DNA of 64,000 nucleotides from Medicago truncatula (GCF_003473485.1 NC_053049.1:11718001-11782000); one strand, 5' to 3'. Shown: positions 12,035-23,335, counted from the stretch's first letter. Notes: generated from the sequence alone by a model not told the origin. Made by a program: numbers and translations.

Positions 12035-12829
12035 GAGTTAGGATCCATTGGCACCAGGTGTCAACGGATTCGTTGACACCAAATCTTGTCCACACAATTT
12101 TCTGATCTAACGGCAAACATATATTCACTTTAGTTGTTAACATACGGACTCAGCAGTGGATAACAGAAACCAACCCCTCTTTTTCTGAACTCACTCGGTC
12201 ATGCTTACGGTGTTTTTGCAGAAAGCCATACTTTTGATCAATTGCCATAAGAAATACAATAGATTAATTGTTTCATTCCATTAACATTAAATTTTTCATT
12301 GTGCGTTCACCAACAAAGTTTGAAAAGAAAAAAAAATACAAATTATAGCATGTGCGTTCATACGGATCAACAATTACAAGTTTAATTTTATTTAAAGAGT
12401 TTTCTATTTTACCGAACAACACAGTTGATTTTATCTATATGTATTCAGATATGCAATTGTTAGTATTCCAATTATTAAATCGGCGACATCTGTGCAACTC
12501 ATTCCTAAACCTTAAATTGCATCCATGGAGTCACACTCATTCAAAATTATGTATAATTGATTTCATAAATTTTACATGAAATATCTAGTTAGGTTGCAAT
12601 TCAATTGAGAAATTAATCGAGGTGAATGAAGCTTGATTGATTTCACATCGATATCTGATGAGTGGATATGGCTGTGTTTCAAATTAAGTTTGATGAACTA
12701 CACTAACCAAATAGAGACTCACGTGGGTTAATTTAGAGAGCTATTAATTACCTTTGGATTAAAAAATTAGACGGTTGAGATTTAGTGTCAACGAATTCGT
12801 TGACACCAGGTGTCAACGGATCCTAACTC
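12035..12829. mobile_element. Mutator-type MITE with 9 bp TSD
   Basis: Terminal inverted repeats of about 50 bp start GAGTTAGGATCC and contain nested inverted copies of GGTGTCAACG/CGTTGACACC, so each arm is itself partly palindromic. The 9 bp TTTTTATAT flanks both ends exactly (12026-12034 and 12830-12838), the TSD length of Mutator-like elements. The 690 bp interior has no recognisable coding sequence. It has a plus-strand open frame of 75 codons (12352-12579) without similarity that I can name. Confidence 0.85.
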
Positions 12830-12869
12830 TTTTTATATTTTGTTGTTCACTTTTGTTTATGACATTGCT

Positions 12870-13250
12870 TTTAATTAATGTAGTATTTAATTTTAAATAT
12901 AATATAATAATAAATAAATTGTGAAGCTAGTTTAGTTAAATAAAATTTGTCAAAAAATGAAAATTTGTTGAATAAAAAATGTTAATTGAGTTCATAAAGC
13001 ACATTCATTATTTTAGAGTTGAAAGTAATTGGAAATAAATTTTGATATTTAAAAAGAAATAAATTAGGAAAAAAAATCATATATGTGATTTATAAAGAAA
13101 TAAAAATAAACAAATATATTCTTTTATGTCATTTTATATTTATCAGTCATTTCAACAACTAATTTTACTAAACACTTTAATTTTAATAAGCTAGATTTTC
13201 AGCTATCAGCTAGCTTATAGCTTATTTTTACCAAACACACCCTTATTATC
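12870..13250. repeat. AT-rich dispersed repeat, copy 2
   Basis: Diverged copy of the repeat at 10984-11265, ending AGCTAGCTTATAGCTTATTT TTACCAAACACACCC, the reverse of a typical hAT-like MITE terminus. The two copies bracket the Mutator-type MITE and the direct-repeat pair, so these insertions probably nested inside or between them. Confidence 0.4.
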
Positions 13251-13959
13251 GTAAAACATTAAGATTTCACATAACAAAATAATGCTTTATTAGAATATTA
13301 AGGAACAAATTTAGGAAATTTATATATCAAATTTCACATGTCTTTTGTGAAAATTTTCAATTAACTATTTCATATCTTTTTTGTGAAAATTTTCAATTAA
13401 CTATGAATAAGTTAAAATAGATATAAAAAAAAACATCACGGCTAGATTTTATTCAAGTATTAAAAATTAATTATACAAGAACTATATAACATTTAATCAA
13501 TTATTTGTGCGATCTTTCAAATGCATCATCATTGAATTGAATTCTTTGAGAATTTATGGAGAATAAAAATTTCATAAATTTAATCTACTCATAAAATTTT
13601 CAATTTAGCGATTAACTTTCATTAAACTATTTCCCTCAAAAAAATCTTCCATCAAACTATTAATTCGTGCAAGTAAGAATGCAATGTGTTGATAACAAGT
13701 GTCTAAATTGAAATAAAAAAGAGTGTCAGAAATGTAGTATTTCAGCCTATAATATATTATGTAATTCAAAAAATAAGGTAAATATATACTATTAAATTAC
13801 ATACCTAATACCTAATAATGTCAACAAATTATCATGACACTTATTGTTTGTGGCCGTGTCGCTGCACCATAGTCTTATGGAAATCGACATATTGATATTT
13901 TGTAATCACCACTATAAACATAGAACTATTCAAGTAGAAATCCAAGATAAATGAGATGT
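13251..13959. other. AT-rich filler with a short tandem
   Basis: A 36 bp unit ending TTTTGTGAAAATTTTCAATT recurs near 13337 and 13375. No gene or element boundary is seen up to the minisatellite behind Ulp1-like copy B. Confidence 0.4.
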
Positions 13960-14130
13960 ACTCGAGTTGAATTGCCAAGTTAAACTATTCAAATCAATTT
14001 GTCTAGGCAGAATTGCCAAATTAAAAGATTCAAATAAATAAGTTTGTCTAAGTTGAAATACCAAATTAAAACATTTAAATAAATTTGTCTAGGCTGCAGT
14101 GCCAAACTAAACCAAAACCAAAACATGTAG
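13960..14130. repeat. Minisatellite paralogous to 8590-8764
   Basis: Three to four degenerate units of TTGTCTAGGC(A/T)G(A/C)A(T/G)TGCCAAA follow the stop codon of Ulp1-like copy B, the same position as behind copy A. Confidence 0.65.
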
Positions 14131-14178
14131 CCAAAATTTTAAAAAAAAAACCAAAACATCAAAGTCAAAGTACTATGA

Positions 14179-15945
14179 TCAATGTTTGACAATTGAATTC
14201 CTCATTTTTTCGATGTTCATCCGGTGTTTATTAGCTCTTTCAATAACTTTTCCCTTCATTTCATTGTAACTACTATCAACGAGATCAATGGCAAGTTTGA
14301 TTCTTGAATCGGGACGAACCTGACAACATTGTAAACAATAAAAAATGTTAGATTAAAAATTACAAATATTTAACAACTACTTTATGGTCAAAAAGTTAAA
14401 TATAAAAAGTAAATAAACCTTAAAGTTGCAAACCAAAAGAATAAAATTTATAATGGTTTTTAAGTTTGTTTGACGCAGGAAAAAAAAAGTTCACAAAAAA
14501 GAGAGTAAAAAAGGGCTTACTTCTACACGAGCATAATAATCTAGCCAGCCACATTCTTTCATATAATTCAGAAGAATACAAACTAAAAGTTCAATAGTAG
14601 ATTTGTTCACTATAATGTAAGAAGAGTAGATGAAAGATAATTACGAGCCATATCTCTGCCTTGGGAAATTAGAGATAAGGTGGTTCTCTAACTTGATTCC
14701 ACAATCATAAAATGAATTATGAATAAACATCTCCTCCAAAAATAAGGCCTGTGTAGTAAATTTGACTTTAGTATCCGTTAGAATAGAGAAAGAAAAATAG
14801 AAAAATAATACTGAATAATAAATACCACTCTCAATACATCTCTTTGTCTAAGCAACTTTCTGTTTGCACACGGTAATGAATCCAACAAATATATCTTTCT
14901 TTCAACAAAATCAACAACCATAAGATACCAGTGTACACCTTGGTCATTAATAGGAATGAAAATCTGCAAAAGTTGTAAAAAAACATTTAGAAAACTAAAG
15001 TATTAGTGTGCATGTCTATTTGAAAATGGCAGAGTATTATGGAATATATCACACAAATCTCACCTTTCCAGCGTTCTCTATTTTATCGAAGAAGTCTTTT
15101 TCATAACGCTTCCTCACTACCGTAGGACTGCGCTCCCAATCAAATGCATATTGCTTTTATGTGAAACACAAAGTTTTGAATCAAATAAATGAATTTCTAA
15201 GTTTGCAATATTAATAAAAATAGAAACTAAACATATATGTAGAGTTTGTACCAAAAATGTTGTGGGAAGGTACCACACATATAATTTTCCGACACATTGT
15301 TCTTCTTGTGTTAGTTTACAACACAAAAGATTGATTGCCAAAATTAGCAAATTACCAAATTGGATTTGATGTAAATGCGCTAACTGCCAAAATTATGAAG
15401 TTGTTGAGGCATATGAACAAATACATCAGCTTGATGCACTAAAAGCAGCAGCTAAGGTTAGTCTTTTAAATTTTCTTGATCTGGATTTGGTATGAAAATG
15501 TACCTCTTGGTCAACCCAGCAATTAGGCATTAAGGATTTGAGAGTTTTCCTATATGCTACAACCCGAAGTTCACTTTTAGCCGATATTTCCTCCCTGCGT
15601 GGGTATCAGTAACACATTAAATGATGAAATCAAACAGTTGTATATATGAATCAAATAAAATAAAGTTACATACCCATATTGATTTTCTTCATCAACAATA
15701 AATATATATGCAACAAAAGATGCCGATGATAAATCATTCATGATCAAATACAGGAACGGCTTGATCAATAGAGGAAAATACTGTAAAAAAAAAAAAAATA
15801 TCCATATTAAACTAAATTACATAGAAGTATTAATGATTAAATATCTAGTGAAATTAAAATGATAACCTCCGGGATAGCAACACCGTCTGTGATCCCTTCG
15901 ATTCCAGTTAAATTCACTGGTTGGTAGTTAATGTAGCAATCATTT
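14179..15945 (-). pseudogene. Ulp1-like C48 cysteine protease, decayed copy B
   Basis: Paralogue of copy A with the same exon order. Exons on the minus strand: CYINYQPVNLTGIEG (about 15935-15866), YFPLLIKPFLYLIMNDL (15780-15670), a REEISAKSELRVVAYRK exon (15590-15505), QEEQCVGKLYVWYLPTTF (15310-15250) and QYAFDWERSPTVVRK (15155-15065). Next comes the catalytic His/Asp exon IFIPINDQGVHWYLMVVDF (14965-14830), with the HWYL histidine and the VVDF aspartate. Then follow ALFLEEMFIHNSFYDCGIK (14755-14645), a shortened exon starting directly at acceptor 14592, and VRPDSRIKLAIDLV to the TGA at 14179. The segment that should carry the nucleophile NDCG is deleted, and the SVVEP block before it is missing, so the protease cannot work. 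The first exon is also gone: homology stops near 15945. Confidence 0.7.
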
Positions 15946-16736
15946 TTGGGAGAGAAAATGTTCCTTTTTATGACAGGATGTGTTGTCTTTTCATAAATTT
16001 GAATTTTGACAACTTTCTTTTTGATTCAGCCTCAGATTCATGCGGAGTTTTTGGGTTGCTGTTCTCTCCCTGGTCAATTTGTTTCTGGTGCTTGTTGTTT
16101 TCTTCAGAACTTCAAAACATTAACAACATAAAAAACAAAACTTTAATGAGAGTGGAATTTATGGGTTTCAAATACATAGTCACTACACCATTTATTGTGC
16201 AACACTTTTTTAGCCAACGTGTAAAAATCGTCCCCAAAAACCTGCTATGGCAACCATTTATGGCTGTTGCCAAAACAAATTTCACAACCAATGAAAAGCG
16301 TCCCCTAAAATACCTTTGGGGACGTTTTTGAAGCGTTACTCTATTATTATTTTGGCAACTATCATTAATTGTCCCCTTAAATACTTTTGGGGACAATTTT
16401 TAGTGATACATTAGTTCTAACAATAGGCTGCAATTCTTTATGTTGCATAAAAATTTCAGCAACATCTTATTTTTTGTGGCTATCTTCCTTCCATACTTTT
16501 TCATCAAAAAAACAAATATGTTTTGGGGCAGAGAAAATAATCTTCCCTCCAAACATTATAAAAAAATATTAATTTTACATGTAATATAATATTAACATAT
16601 ATTTTCTTGACAAAAAAAATAACATATATGTTTTGAATAAAATAGGCAAAACTACATTATGAGTCATTTATCTTATTTATTTGTAACATATTGGTCTTTT
16701 ATCTTTGTTTTTTTCCGTTTATGCATTTTTCTTATT

Positions 16737-16855
16737 TTGGTAAAGTAGCCTAGTAGCTAAAGAAATTCACCTTAAAGGTGAATAAATGGGGTGTCCGGCC
16801 CCTGCATAAAATATGTATTATCCTTACCAAGTGAGGTAAGCTCACGAGGACTCCC
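16737..16855 (-). mobile_element. tRNA-derived SINE, copy 1
   Basis: The minus strand reads GTCCTCGTGAGCTTACCTCA (pol III A-box-like) and, after a TGCATAA-type spacer, a worn B-box region, ending at CTAGGCTACTTTACC, the 3' end shared with the copy at 36102-36236. It lies inside the CACTA element. Confidence 0.55.
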
Positions 16856-17604
16856 GTTTAGGTATATTTTTAATTTTTTATTAAAAAAGTACATAATTTA
16901 ATTTTAAAAAATATATTTTTATTTTAAAAATAAAAAAATCTAGAAAAAAGATTTTGAAAAAATATATTTTTATTTTGAACATGATAATCTTATTTATGGA
17001 TTTTTTTATTTTTAATCAAAATTATTTTGAAAAATAAAATTGTGTATTTTTTAATAAAAAAAACTAGAAAAAGGATTTATACAAGCTTTTATGAGAGATA
17101 TGAGACCTAAACAAGAAAAAATAAAGATAAATGACCAAACTGTAATAAATAAATAAGATAAAGGATCCCTAATGTAATTTTGTCAATAAAATATTTATTT
17201 TTTTGTTGACATGGACTTGTCACATCATCCCTTAACAAACACCTTAACATTTTTGTAACGGAAAGGGTATAAGTGCAAACAATTCAGGAATTGAAGAACT
17301 TATGTGTGAAGAAAATAATTTAAAGGACTTATCTTTTACAAACGTCAAACTTAGAAGACCCATGATCTAATTTAGCCTATAATATAAACTCTTTTATTTT
17401 TAAACAGCACCAATAAGAAATTTATAGACAAATTTGTTTAAGGGTATAATGAAAAATGAAAAGCAACTCAAAAACCATATATTTGCTTTATATATGATAT
17501 AAATATATTATTATTATTTTTTAAGAAAAGAAATAATAATTTTAGTTATGGTGTATTTTTTGTCAAAAATAAAGATATGGTGTATTTTATTAAGTTTGAG
17601 TTCA

Positions 17605-17703
17605 ATATTTTTTTTTGTGGTGTTCAGGATTTGAACTCAAACCTTGCATATAATATGCATTGTTTTTATAAATCGAGTTAAACTCACGAGGACAGTTGAG
17701 TTC
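17605..17703 (-). mobile_element. tRNA-derived SINE, copy 2 (partial)
   Basis: The minus strand gives GTCCTCGTGAGTTTAACTCG and, 40 bases on, GCAAGGTTTGAGTTCAAATCC, matching the A- and B-box regions of the copy at 34796. The 3' half is missing. Confidence 0.55.
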
Positions 17704-17854
17704 AATATCTAATTTGGGTTTAAATGATTCTTTTAATATTATTATTTTTGTTGTTATATTTTTTAGAGTATTTTAGTAATTTTTTGTCTCTTTCTAACCC
17801 TTTAAATCGAAAGATGAAATTTAATTGATAATCTCTTGGAATCTTAGAGTGTAT

Positions 17855-17999
17855 ACCCTCCGGTCACTAATATAAACAAAAATCCACTTTTTAGACACAT
17901 TAATTAATGATGTATGTGATCTTTATTATATGTCACATACATCATTAATTGAATATAAAAAGAAATTTTTTTCTTATATTAGTGATCCGATGGTGTAAT
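17855..17999. mobile_element. Small foldback MITE
   Basis: CCGGTCACTAATATAA at the left and TTATATTAGTGATCCG at the right are inverted copies, and the interior is also palindromic around GATGTATGTGATC...ATGTCACATACATC. The whole 140 bp element could fold into one hairpin. A Stowaway-like nature is likely but the TA duplication is unclear. Confidence 0.55.
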
Positions 18000-18987
18000 T
18001 GATTTTCCACTACTCTTTTATACTTAACGTAAATATTCCACTTCATTATCTAATTTCAATTTCTTTTTGAATGGTTGACTTTTCAAACACACTTATTCTA
18101 AATAGTAGTAAATCATTTAAATTATTTTATTTCCATTAAAAGCATACGACACTACCCTCTCTCATTTATTTGTTGCTGTTACTTCTCTCTCTAAAGAAGA
18201 ACCAAAGTAGCCTCTTCTTTCTCCTTTAAAGTTGAAACCACCAACCACCGTCATCCACCTTTCCGGTAACCCACCACCGCACGCCCACCTCCATGGCTGT
18301 TAAAACCAACACCATTGAACTTCTCACTTCTTTCTATTTAAAAACCACCCTCTTATTTCTAGATCTATGAGATTTTAAAATTTTCAATCATCGCCATCTG
18401 TCTTAGATTCCCGGCCACCATGGACCAATTTTCAGAAACTAAATTGATATTATTTTTCCCTATGAGATTCACTACAAAACCCCTAAATTTATTTCACAAT
18501 CAGTGCAACTTCACCAGTGACCACCGCATCGGAGTCCTTGCTGCCGTGCCGGAAAACTTTTTCGCGGCAATTTCATCATTTTTCTTCTTTTGGGTGAGTT
18601 CCATATTCTTTCACTTCTCTAAATTATGTTTTAAGAGTTTTTATGTTTATTTATGGATTTTTGGATTAACACACTAATTAAACATGTGTGAGTGTGAGTT
18701 AGTTCTTAGAAATCAATTCATTTAACTCAAGAATAACATAAGCAGTTGATGACTTGGGTCTTTGAATGTAGTTATTCTTGATGGTGAGTGGTTCTTTAAC
18801 CAAACACATATGTCAAATTTGTAGCCTTGTTTGACGTAGGTTGAGTTCAAAACTATTTTAGATTATGTTTGTTTATAATGAGAACTTGAAGTTAAATTTG
18901 TAATTGAGAAAAATGCCAAGACTCTAATTTAATTCGTATTACATTGAATGCTCGAAGGTTGGATAAAGATGTGTGTGTATGTAGTTT

Positions 18988-19112
18988 ATAGTTACATGAT
19001 TATTTAGTGTTTGACAATATTGTTATTAGTCTAATTTTTATCTTAAAGATATAGTTACATGATTATTTAGTGTTTGACAATATTGTTAATATTCTAATTT
19101 CTATCTTAAGGA
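18988..19112. repeat. 63 bp tandem duplication
   Basis: ATAGTTACATGATTATTTAG with the following GTGTTTGACAATATTGTTA, and then CTAATTT(C/T)TATCTTAA, occurs twice in direct orientation with a period of about 63 bp inside the CACTA element. Confidence 0.75.
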
Positions 19113-19367
19113 ATTATTGGTGGCTACACTATGGTTTGATATTGTAAAAGATACTATTGTTGATGAGTTTACCTCAAGTATCAATAAGGTTTAAATCATA
19201 AAGAGTGTTAGAGATTTTATTATATGAGGACAAGCTAATTCGAGTATTTATGGATTTTTTGTTGAGTAATATTGATGGATTTTATTGTTGTTAAAGAGGT
19301 TTGGTTCAAGATTCAATAAGGTTAAATTCAAATCATTTCAATTGTTCATTTATGGTGAATGAGTTTC

Positions 19368-19900
19368 TTTAGTCTTTGTTTTTATTTATGTGACTTATAG
19401 CTCTTGACGGCGTCCTAATTGTCCCTTGAACCGGCACTCTATGGTTTGATGTATTTTGTTTTAATTTCTTATGCAACAAGGTATCATTAAAGATGATGTA
19501 AAAGACAATGTAGATGATGAATTTCAAAAGGACAACATAGGTGATGGATTTCAAGAGTAAGACGTAGAAGATGAATTTCAAAAGGATGTTGTAAGTGATG
19601 AATTTCAAGATGACATGTTTCTTTTGTCTTTGTTTTTATTTATGTGATGTATAGCTCTTGACTGCGTCCTAATTTTCCATTGAACCGACACTATATGGTT
19701 GATGTATTTTGTTTTAATTTCTTATGCAACAAGGTATCATTGAAGATGATTTAAAGGACAATATAGATGATGAACTTCAAGAGGACAACATAGGTGATGA
19801 ACTTCAAGAGGAAGACGTAGAAGATGAATTTCAAGAGAATGTCGTAGGTGATGAATTTCAAGACGACATCATAGATAAAAGTGAATTTCAAGACAGTTGA
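19368..19900 (+). pseudogene. Duplicated exon encoding acidic octapeptide repeats
   Basis: A 250 bp unit starting CTTT(A/T)GTCTTTGTTTTTATT is tandemly duplicated (19368 and 19620). Each copy ends in an exon preceded by GCAACAAG. The second copy reads from GGTATCATTGAAGATGAT to a TGA at about 19900. It encodes repeats of the pattern (D/E)xx(I/V)xDE(L/F)Q, for example EDNIGDELQEEDVEDEFQ. The first copy has an in-frame TAA after GDGFQE and is dead. The peptide is highly acidic, perhaps a terminal domain of a captured or CACTA-encoded protein. No upstream coding exon could be joined with confidence and I do not recognise the family. Confidence 0.35.
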
Positions 19901-20441
19901 ATGAATTGAACGAATTTTTATTTAGGCTTGCACTTGAAAGCTTTAAATTTGGGTGAACTATATATGTATTTTACTAGGCCTGGATGTTGTATTAAGTAAT
20001 TTTAGATATTTTGTTTAGTGTTATGTGCTGACTCAATGATTGAACTCGTGTACCAAGAATTCTTATTATAATCGACCATATTTATATATTAATTTATAAA
20101 ACAATTGCATTTAATACTATAAAAAAAAGTGGCCTAAAAGATTTAGCTATATTTTTTGTTTTTGATTATTAATCTACGCTAAGGCAACGGTTAGTAATTG
20201 TAGTCAACTTTGGCAACAATTAAAAGTTGTCGCCTTAAATGCCATGAAAAAGCGTCCCTTTTTCGCAAGGTTTGGGCGACGCTTTCTAAAAGTGTGCCCA
20301 AAGATCATAAAAAACGTCCCCATAGATAATAGGCGACGCTCGCATAGGAGACGCCTGAAAAGCGTTTCCTATTCTCTTAGGGGACGATTTTCATAGTTCG
20401 GGCAACGTTTTTCAACTGTTGCTATAAAGGATAAATGCTGT

Positions 20442-21342
20442 AGTGTTTCTTATAAATATTGTACTTTTTTTTTTTTAACAACACTTAAGCATAACAAGTT
20501 TTTTATTGGTTCCCCTTCAAAAAAAAAAGTTTTTTATTGGTCTAAGTGTGTTGTCTTTGGTGTTTTGCTGAGTCTGTCTTTAGTTCTTTTTTTTTTTTTG
20601 AAAGTTTTTTTTTTGTTTGTCTTTGGTTCTAACTATAAACTAATGGTTGTTTCCAAAATCTAATCTGATAAAGAAATCATGTATGTAAGTTGAACAACAT
20701 TTTTTTTTAATTTTAAAGTTTTTTAGTATGTGAAACACATAAGATTGATCATAATTTATGATTTTTATTTATGCCTCTTTTAAAAAAAATAATTGGTTGA
20801 ATATAATAACCAATGAACAAGAACGGTTAAACTCTTATTTATAATTGCTTGTATAGGACGGAAAATATTAACTTTATCAGTGCATTATGTCACCCAATTG
20901 ATTCGTCTATGATCTTAACCAATATTCTTAGAAAAAAATGCATCAACATTGTTGAAACAAATGAAAATTAACATCTCTGTAAAAAATTGCTAAAACATGT
21001 TGCATACGTTTAAAGACAAAAATGTTAATAGCATTCCATGAAAACACATTTGTAGAAACAATGGTGTTACGAACTACATAATATAACTTTCATGCAATGA
21101 CACCTAATTTTAATCGTTGAAAAACATTAAAATGTTTACTATATAGTTGCATCAGTTTTTCTTGATCAGAGTGAAAGAGACACTTTTTATGCATCAAAGT
21201 TTTATAATGCTTTGTGTCAGCCCCTTAAAGAGTATAATAAAAAGGTGCTACATTGTCGTCGAGGGCATTTTCAGGACATGTCTTTGGCAAAATCAGAAGA
21301 TTAGAATTCAAGCAATTATGCGTTTATAAGATTAGAATTCAG
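20442..21342. other. Intergenic stretch, no gene recognised
   Basis: T-rich tracts near 20465-20620 carry a short direct repeat around AAGTTTTTTATTGGT. Open frames up to 60 codons have no recognisable domain. The 5' end of the Helitron that ends at 22969 should lie here or upstream, but I could not find a convincing TC-starting terminus. Confidence 0.4.
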
Positions 21343-22377
21343 TTGCTCCAAACAGTGGTTTGTACAAGACAACTACCCATACTTATAAGTTGTTTTTCCA
21401 TATGAGGACCAAAGTGAGTGTTGTTGAGGGTCCCTTGCTTCCCATGTTTGGATTAACTTTGACTAATATAGTTGAGGTTAACCATCAAACCCTGGACAAC
21501 GATTATTTGATTGGTTTGTTGTTTTCATAGAGTTATCTACATATCTTCATAATTTGCTTATTTTCCTTATGCTTCCCTTTGTTATTGTTCCTTTTTTGTT
21601 ATGATTACCTCTTTCTTTTCTTAATCGTTTTTGTTGTTTAGATGACATTGGCTTAATGACTGTAATATCGGAGATAAGGGAGTATATTAAGGATGGGAAG
21701 ATCACCAAGATGATTTTGCTTCAGCTAACTGATCACATGTTGATATCTTATTTTATGAGGCATGTTAAGATTTATCTTCGTTTTGTTTATAGAAGGGACC
21801 ATCGTTTAAACTTCTGTTTGGTTTTTGTCACAAGTGGAAAATGTGAGATTGCTCTGTTTGGAGATTATGTGGATCACTTGAAACAACTCATGGCCAAAGT
21901 TGATGAAGGTTTGCATGTGCTGGATATGCAATTCACAAAAGTGAAGATTTTCAGTGGTGTGTTTTTGGTCTATTTCTTCTAAACATTTTGAAATTTTAAT
22001 GTATGAATATTCTTATAAGTTTTTTCATTGGTTGAATTTTTGTAGAGAATGGATCCCCGCAAAATGTAGTGAATACTACCCGAATTATGATCAATCCGGA
22101 TATATCAGAGGCTGCTGAATTTAAGAAAGGGTTAGTTATTTTATTTGGATTGTCGTGATTTTTAATATATGTTCAGATTCTGATACACATTAATTAAATA
22201 TGTATGTGTTGCGTTTGTTTACGCCTCAATTTCTGCATATTGTATCAGTTTGGATGTTAATTCAATCGGAAGTAGCCCATTGTGCCGCTTATTGGTCCGA
22301 GGGGTAAACCATCGATAGATGAAGATTTCTTGCATCTCCATCCAAAGAAGTCTATTGCAGAACTAAAGGAAGTTAGG
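21343..22377 (+). pseudogene. RPA1-like single-stranded DNA-binding protein, pseudogene
   Basis: Four exons with good splice sites encode a fragment of the replication protein A 70 kDa-like family. Exon 21343-21513 gives APNSGLYKTTTHTYKLFFHM and LTLTNIVEVN. Exon 21642-21956 gives the OB-fold segment DIGLMTVISEIREYIKDGK, TKMILLQLTDH and CEIALFGDYVDHLKQLMAK. Exon 22046-22130 gives NVVNTTRIMINPDISEA. Exon 22249-22377 gives GPRGKPSIDEDFLHLHPKK. In the last exon the LDVNSIGSSP start and the IVPL continuation are in different frames, so there is a frameshift. About 33 residues inserted between LTDH and the GKCE motif may be a retained intron. N- and C-terminal parts are missing. RPA-like genes of this type are common Helitron cargo in plants, and a Helitron 3' end lies 590 bp downstream in the same orientation. 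Confidence 0.7.
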
Positions 22378-22939
22378 GTGAGTGATACGTTTATATTTTG
22401 TGGTACAATTGATGGTATAGTTGAGGAATAGGAATGGTGGTACCCTTTTTTGATTGAAAAAAATTATCATTGTCATGGTGGTAAAATTACTATTTTAAAC
22501 TTTAGTCCTTTGGCCGTCTGATACTAATCAATTTTTTTTTTTCTGAATAAATGTTTGACTTACATGTTCATAGAGCTTCCAGAGGAGTTGAGTTAGGAAG
22601 TTTATACATAGATAAATTGCACTAATAATATTGTAAGAAAGTTCATGTTAATTATACAAAAAAACATTACCAACAATCATATCTAATAAAATCTCAACTT
22701 CTATAGGTGATAAGTGAAACTGTTTAAAAAATAGAAAGAACTCGATGAAGTTCAAATTTATTTCTATGTTCTTTACCCTGCATTGGTTCCAAGTAGTTTC
22801 AACTTAATTATGATCATGATTTCTTGGTTTCATGAACAAAGTATATCCTCTTTTCATGAATCAAGACTTGGTAGAGCTTTCATAAATATTTTGATAAATA
22901 TTTCTTTTGGAATAATTTTTTTTACAAGATACGTTATTC

Positions 22940-22969
22940 AACCCGTGCAAAGCACGGGTTTGTAACTAG
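22940..22969 (+). mobile_element. Helitron 3' terminus
   Basis: A perfect hairpin AACCCGTGC-AAA-GCACGGGTT (22940-22960) is followed by TGTAA and CTAG (22966-22969), then T. A GC-rich hairpin about 5-12 bases before CTRR and insertion in front of T is the defining 3' end of Helitrons. Together with the RPA1-like pseudogene upstream it marks the end of a Helitron-derived segment; the 5' terminus was not located. Confidence 0.7.
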
Positions 22970-23210
22970 TAAAAAATAACAAGAAGATCAAGGTGGTCGC
23001 TCATATGACAAGAAGGTGGGTAGTTATTTTTTTTTGAAGGAAGAGTGGGGCAGTTTCTTATTAGCAAAAAAAATAGCAAGGTTGTGTTTTATTAACACGT
23101 TTTTGGGGCAGTTTCTTATTATCAACAAAAGAGCAAGACTGTGTTTTGTAAACACCAAAACATCAAAAAAGCACCTAATTCTCTACAAAAAAACAACAAC
23201 AAAATCAACC

Positions 23211-23335
23211 ATGGCTGAAAAGAATAAGAGGTCTGATAGCCTGCAAACCCGGAGCAATTCAGTTCGTTTATGTGAAAAACTGGCAGAGCAAGAGAAGAAA
23301 GAGAGTGAAACTGAATTGATTGTTCTCTCATCCAG
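23211..23335 (+). pseudogene. Orphan first exon of the Ulp1-like family, copy C
   Basis: The exon from ATG 23211 encodes MAEKNKRSDSLQTRSNSVRL followed by CEKLAEQEKK and ends at CCAG|GTAATT. It aligns with the first exon of Ulp1-like copy A (MAEEGMRSNSPQIQRNSVGL...CEKPTDQEKK), and the 5' leader (GGGCAGTTTCTTATTAGC..., ACAACAACAAAATCAACC) matches as well. No downstream exons follow: the intron runs into the 23456 foldback element. The leader block is itself duplicated (about 23047 and 23106). A promoter plus first exon may have been carried here separately. Confidence 0.6.

Larger units (their letters stand above)
16181..20441. mobile_element. Non-autonomous CACTA (En/Spm-type) element
   Basis: The left end is CACTACACCATTTAT and the right end, read inverted, is CACTACAGCATTTAT: 14 of 15 terminal bases agree. 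Both subterminal regions carry several GCGTCCCC/GGGGACG words in both orientations, as expected for transposase-binding subterminal repeats. Flanking trinucleotides (AGT left, TTT right) do not match, so the 3 bp TSD has decayed or one end has been rearranged. Inside are two SINE copies, a small MITE and a duplicated acidic-repeat exon. No transposase is seen. Length is about 4.26 kb. Confidence 0.7.

Noticed and set aside
15352..15470. Plus-strand exon-like peptide YEVVEAYEQIHQLDALKAAA ending at a GTTAGT donor
   Set aside because: It lies in an intron of Ulp1-like copy B on the other strand. It looks coherent but has no partners or start, so it is noted only as a possible captured fragment.
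16112..16396. 94- and 136-codon ORFs on opposite strands at the CACTA left end
   Set aside because: They cover the subterminal repeat words (GTCCCC/GGGGAC) in both directions, so they are repeat shadows.
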